From an uncultured Clostridia bacterium (GTDB taxonomy: Bacteria > Bacillota > Clostridia > TANB77 > CAG-465): DNA of 37,954 nt. A program made the position numbers and the translations under genes. The stretch spans positions 1-37,954 of the forward strand of contig CALWOE010000007.1 of NCBI GenBank assembly GCA_944383035.1, written 5' to 3'. Positions 35,632 through 37,954 of this stretch are shown here, one piece after another. The notes under the pieces are model-generated. The model did not search any database. It had not been told where the DNA came from and saw nothing but the letters and a program-made list of their open reading frames with translations. Position 1 is the stretch's first letter, and each line of letters begins with the position of its first letter.

Positions 35632-35660
35632 ATTATATATTATTTTACCATATTTTGCAA
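35632..35660 (-). promoter_or_regulatory. Sigma-A promoter of the mini transcription unit
   Basis: On the minus strand TTGCAA (35660-35655) and TATAAT (35637-35632) are 17 bp apart. The RNA would run from about 35625 to the terminator at about 35452, roughly 170 nt. Confidence 0.6.
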
Positions 35661-35689
35661 CTAATTTTCCAAATTTATTAATATCGGGA

Positions 35690-36061
35690 TTATAACCTAT
35701 TTCTCCAATCCTTTTTTAATTCTTTTTCTTCTTTTTCATCAATATTATCTTGCTCTACATTTATTAAATATATTTTTTTATCAAAACCACCATTTTTTTC
35801 TTTTTTTATTTGTTGATATTTTCTTACCTCTTCTATATTAATATTTTTTATTTTAATAATACTCTCTATTACTTCAAATACATCTGCTAATTCTTCAATA
35901 GAATTTTCTTCAACAAATTCATGAGCTTCTTCTAATAACTTTTTGTTTAACTCTTTTAAATATTCTTCATTATCTATTATTCTATATGATGGATTTCTAC
36001 CACTATTTTTAATATTTTCTACTATTTTATCTCTTACTAATTTATTATATGTATATATCAT
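35690..36061 (-). CDS. MazG-like/PRA-PH superfamily nucleotide pyrophosphohydrolase, 123 aa
   Basis: The N-terminus YNKLVRDKIVENIKNSG is the hallmark of a small family related to phosphoribosyl-ATP pyrophosphohydrolase and MazG. These enzymes hydrolyse nucleoside triphosphates to monophosphate and pyrophosphate, often as house-cleaning. The metal-binding helices carry KLLEEAHEFVEENS and EELADVFEVIESI (about 41-68), with the EExxE and ExxD pattern. The segment KKEKNGGFDKKIYL matches the conserved end of the family. It is not a histidine-biosynthesis enzyme by context, as no his gene is near. The acidic tail (DEKEEKELKKDW) is variable. AAAGGAGG is its ribosome site. Confidence 0.87.
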   Translation of the reverse strand: MIYTYNKLVRDKIVENIKNSGRNPSYRIIDNEEYLKELNKKLLEEAHEFVEENSIEELADVFEVIESIIKIKNINIEEVRKYQQIKKEKNGGFDKKIYLINVEQDNIDEKEEKELKKDWRNRL

Positions 36062-36087
36062 TTTTTCCTCCTTTAAACTATATACTC

Positions 36088-36116
36088 ATATTACCATTTA
36101 AGAAATATTTTGTCAA
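36088..36116 (-). promoter_or_regulatory. Sigma-A promoter of the MazG-like gene
   Basis: On the minus strand TTGACA (36116-36111) and TAATAT (36093-36088) are 17 bp apart, about 27 bp before the ATG. Confidence 0.7.
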
Positions 36117-36120
36117 ACAA

Positions 36121-36153
36121 AAAAATAAATCTTAAAGTATTACCTTTAAGATT
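36121..36153 (-). terminator. Intrinsic terminator of the LRR protein gene
   Basis: A 10-bp perfect stem (36128-36137 with 36144-36153) has a 6-nt loop and a T-rich tail on the minus strand. The stop codon overlaps the stem. Confidence 0.88.
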
Positions 36154-37954
36154 ACTTAAGCCAATTTACAGCTCTCATTCCATATGGACATCCCCATGGA
36201 GCTCCTGTTATGCTATTTTGAGTATTATCTACATTTATTTGTGCTAAATTTTTACAATTATAAAAACAGCCAGAACTTATTTTTTCCACATTACTTGGTA
36301 TTGTTATGCTTGTAAGCGCGGTACAATATTGAAAACATTGATTAAGTTCTTTTACTGTCGAAGATATTGTAATTTGATTTAAATTTGGCTTGTTATGAAA
36401 GCTATATGTATCTACTATCTCTACACCATCTGGAATCACAACACTTGAATCATTTTTATAATATCTTACAATTTTTGTTTTATTTTTATTATATATGAAC
36501 TTATCATCTGATGTATAATTTTGATTTTGTGGATCTATTTCTATTTTATCCATACTATTATTATATATAAATATAGGATTTAAATATGTGACACTTGCTG
36601 GAATATATATTTCTTTTATTTTAGTATTATTAAATGCTTCTTGACCTATTTCCTCTAAATCATCATTTAAAGTTATACTTTCCATATTTGTACATCTAGC
36701 AAATGCATTTCTTTCTATTTTTTTTGTTCCTTGTCTTACTGTAAAATTTTTTTCTTTTGATATTGAAAAAACTAATGTTGTATTTTCATCTTCATATATA
36801 TTTACTCCATCACTACTATAGTTTGAATTTCCTTCTGCTATGTTTATTCTTTCAACTGTATTTCCTATTATCCAATTAAATTCTGTAGTTTTTAAACTAG
36901 ATGGTAAATTTAAAACTTTTAATTTTCTTAATCTAGCAACAGCTCCACCAATTACATTTTTTACTCCTTCTTCTATTGTATATTCTTCTAAATCTTTCAC
37001 ATTATTACTTGATACAAAATATAACGTTTCTTTATTTTTATCATATAAATTTCCATCTTGTATAATAAAATTTTCATTAGAGCTATTTAAATTTATTTTT
37101 TCTAAACTGTAACAATTTGCAAATACATTACTTTCAATTTTCTCTAAGTTAGCTGGAAGTGTAATTTCTTTTAAATTGGTATTTTCTAAAAAACAACCTG
37201 TATACAAATTCTTTACACCATCTGGTATTACAATTTTTTCAAGACTATAACAAAAACCAAATACATTATTTCCCATATATGACAAAGACTGTGGTAAATT
37301 AACATTATTTAATTTATAACACTGATAAAATGATGAATTATCTATACTTTTTAAAGTGTTTGAAAATTTAACAGTTTGTAAATTTCCACATCCCATAAAA
37401 GCCATCTCACCTATAATTTCCACCCCATCCTCCATTATTACTTCTTGAAGTGATGTATTATTTGAAAATGCATTTTTACCTATTTCTTTTACACTTCCAG
37501 GTATTATTACTCTTGTAAGTCCCTCTAAATTATTAAATACTCCACTATCTATTTTTGTTACATTGTATGGTATTCTTACTGTTCCTGTACTATCTAACAA
37601 TAGTAAATTACTATTTGCTGATATTAACACCCCATCTACTATCTCATATGGGATTATTCCTATATCTATTTCTTTTGCCCATATTAATTTTTGTTCTACA
37701 TCTCCTTTATAATATAGCTCTCCTTTTATTATTTCAAACTCTGAGTAATACCCTTTCTTTGCTGTTGGTATTACATCATATATATCTTTTTCTTTTTCAT
37801 TTGTTTTTGTATTATATGTTAACCCCTCGTCTCCTGCATTTAAACTTTCTATTTCAAATTTTCCAACAGACTGTGTAGCTTTTGTTTGTACAAACATTTC
37901 AAATTCTTCTTCTATTACTCTTAAATCATTTTTAAATACTGATTCATTTGCAAC
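36152..37954 (-). CDS. BspA-like leucine-rich-repeat surface protein, 5'-truncated by the window edge (600 aa visible)
   Basis: From about visible residue 120 on, the chain is a series of BspA-type LRR_5 repeats of about 23 residues with the pattern I-P-x-x-V-x-x-I-x-x-x-A-F-x-x-C/N-x-x-L. Examples are VIIPGSVKEIGKNAFSNN, LQEVIMEDGVEIIGEMAF and ITIPSNVEKISSGCFYNC. Such proteins are common on gut and oral Firmicutes and take part in adhesion. The frame stays open through the ATG at 37897 to the window edge, so the true start lies outside. The visible N-terminus (NESVFKNDLRVIEEEFEMFVQT, 19 residues from edge onward) looks like the post-helix stalk of a type IV pilin-like protein, which suggests a prepilin anchor upstream. 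No C-terminal sorting signal is present. Confidence 0.88.
   Translation of the reverse strand, partial: VANESVFKNDLRVIEEEFEMFVQTKATQSVGKFEIESLNAGDEGLTYNTKTNEKEKDIYDVIPTAKKGYYSEFEIIKGELYYKGDVEQKLIWAKEIDIGIIPYEIVDGVLISANSNLLLLDSTGTVRIPYNVTKIDSGVFNNLEGLTRVIIPGSVKEIGKNAFSNNTSLQEVIMEDGVEIIGEMAFMGCGNLQTVKFSNTLKSIDNSSFYQCYKLNNVNLPQSLSYMGNNVFGFCYSLEKIVIPDGVKNLYTGCFLENTNLKEITLPANLEKIESNVFANCYSLEKINLNSSNENFIIQDGNLYDKNKETLYFVSSNNVKDLEEYTIEEGVKNVIGGAVARLRKLKVLNLPSSLKTTEFNWIIGNTVERINIAEGNSNYSSDGVNIYEDENTTLVFSISKEKNFTVRQGTKKIERNAFARCTNMESITLNDDLEEIGQEAFNNTKIKEIYIPASVTYLNPIFIYNNSMDKIEIDPQNQNYTSDDKFIYNKNKTKIVRYYKNDSSVVIPDGVEIVDTYSFHNKPNLNQITISSTVKELNQCFQYCTALTSITIPSNVEKISSGCFYNCKNLAQINVDNTQNSITGAPWGCPYGMRAVNWLK

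Noticed and set aside
35690..36061. HisE (phosphoribosyl-ATP pyrophosphatase) as identity of the 123-aa protein
   Set aside because: The YNKLVRDKI start marks the MazG-like side family and there are no histidine genes around it.
37837..37897. ATG at 37897 as the true start of the LRR protein
   Set aside because: No ribosome site precedes it and the frame remains open for another 19 codons to the window edge, so the gene is cut by the edge.

Overview
The window is a very AT-rich piece of a low-GC Gram-positive chromosome. It most resembles an anaerobic, gut-type clostridial lineage. The signs are a spoIIR gene (endospore development), a PerR/rubrerythrin pair (peroxide defence in anaerobes), a BspA-type leucine-rich-repeat surface protein, strong AGGAGG-type ribosome binding sites, and T-run intrinsic terminators after almost every transcription unit. 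No tRNA, rRNA or CRISPR array was seen. Nearly every gene lies on the minus strand; spoIIR is the only convincing plus-strand gene. The text below therefore goes left to right, while transcription mostly runs right to left.

1-2100: the left edge holds 69 nt of what looks like the 5' end of a group IIC intron (minus strand), sitting directly behind an intrinsic terminator. The terminator ends a two-gene unit: a 92-aa unknown and a 555-aa protein with a Cys-His-Asp arrangement like transglutaminase/cysteine-protease folds. 2101-14344: one long glycan operon of about 12 kb with 11 genes in tight succession. It contains an ABC-2 polysaccharide exporter (Wzm/Wzt type), two double-domain glycosyltransferases flanking a small coiled-coil protein, a GT-C/GtrA fusion next to a GtrB-like glycosyltransferase, a UPF0104 flippase-like membrane protein, and a kinase/HAD phosphatase/nucleotidyltransferase trio that probably makes an activated building block. 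Just upstream, a separate phosphomannomutase/phosphoglucomutase gene has a matching extended -10 promoter.

15991-25300: mostly housekeeping and stress genes in short units: a diaminopentanoate-dehydrogenase-like oxidoreductase, tex with a small membrane protein, a methyltransferase, perR-rbr behind a palindromic PerR-type operator, a monofunctional peptidoglycan glycosyltransferase with a short degenerate relative upstream, spoIIR, and a DUF378 membrane protein. 25361-33350: a DNA maintenance and protein folding operon, ligA-mfd-parvulin-spoU methylase. 33383-36116: a NatAB-type ABC exporter, a mini transcription unit that may encode a 27-aa cysteine-containing peptide, and a MazG-like pyrophosphohydrolase. 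The right edge cuts through a BspA-like LRR protein whose visible N-terminal part looks like a pseudopilin stalk.

Several annotated starts were moved to internal ATGs with a well-placed Shine-Dalgarno sequence; this is stated in each entry. Family assignments come from recognised motifs, not from a database search.
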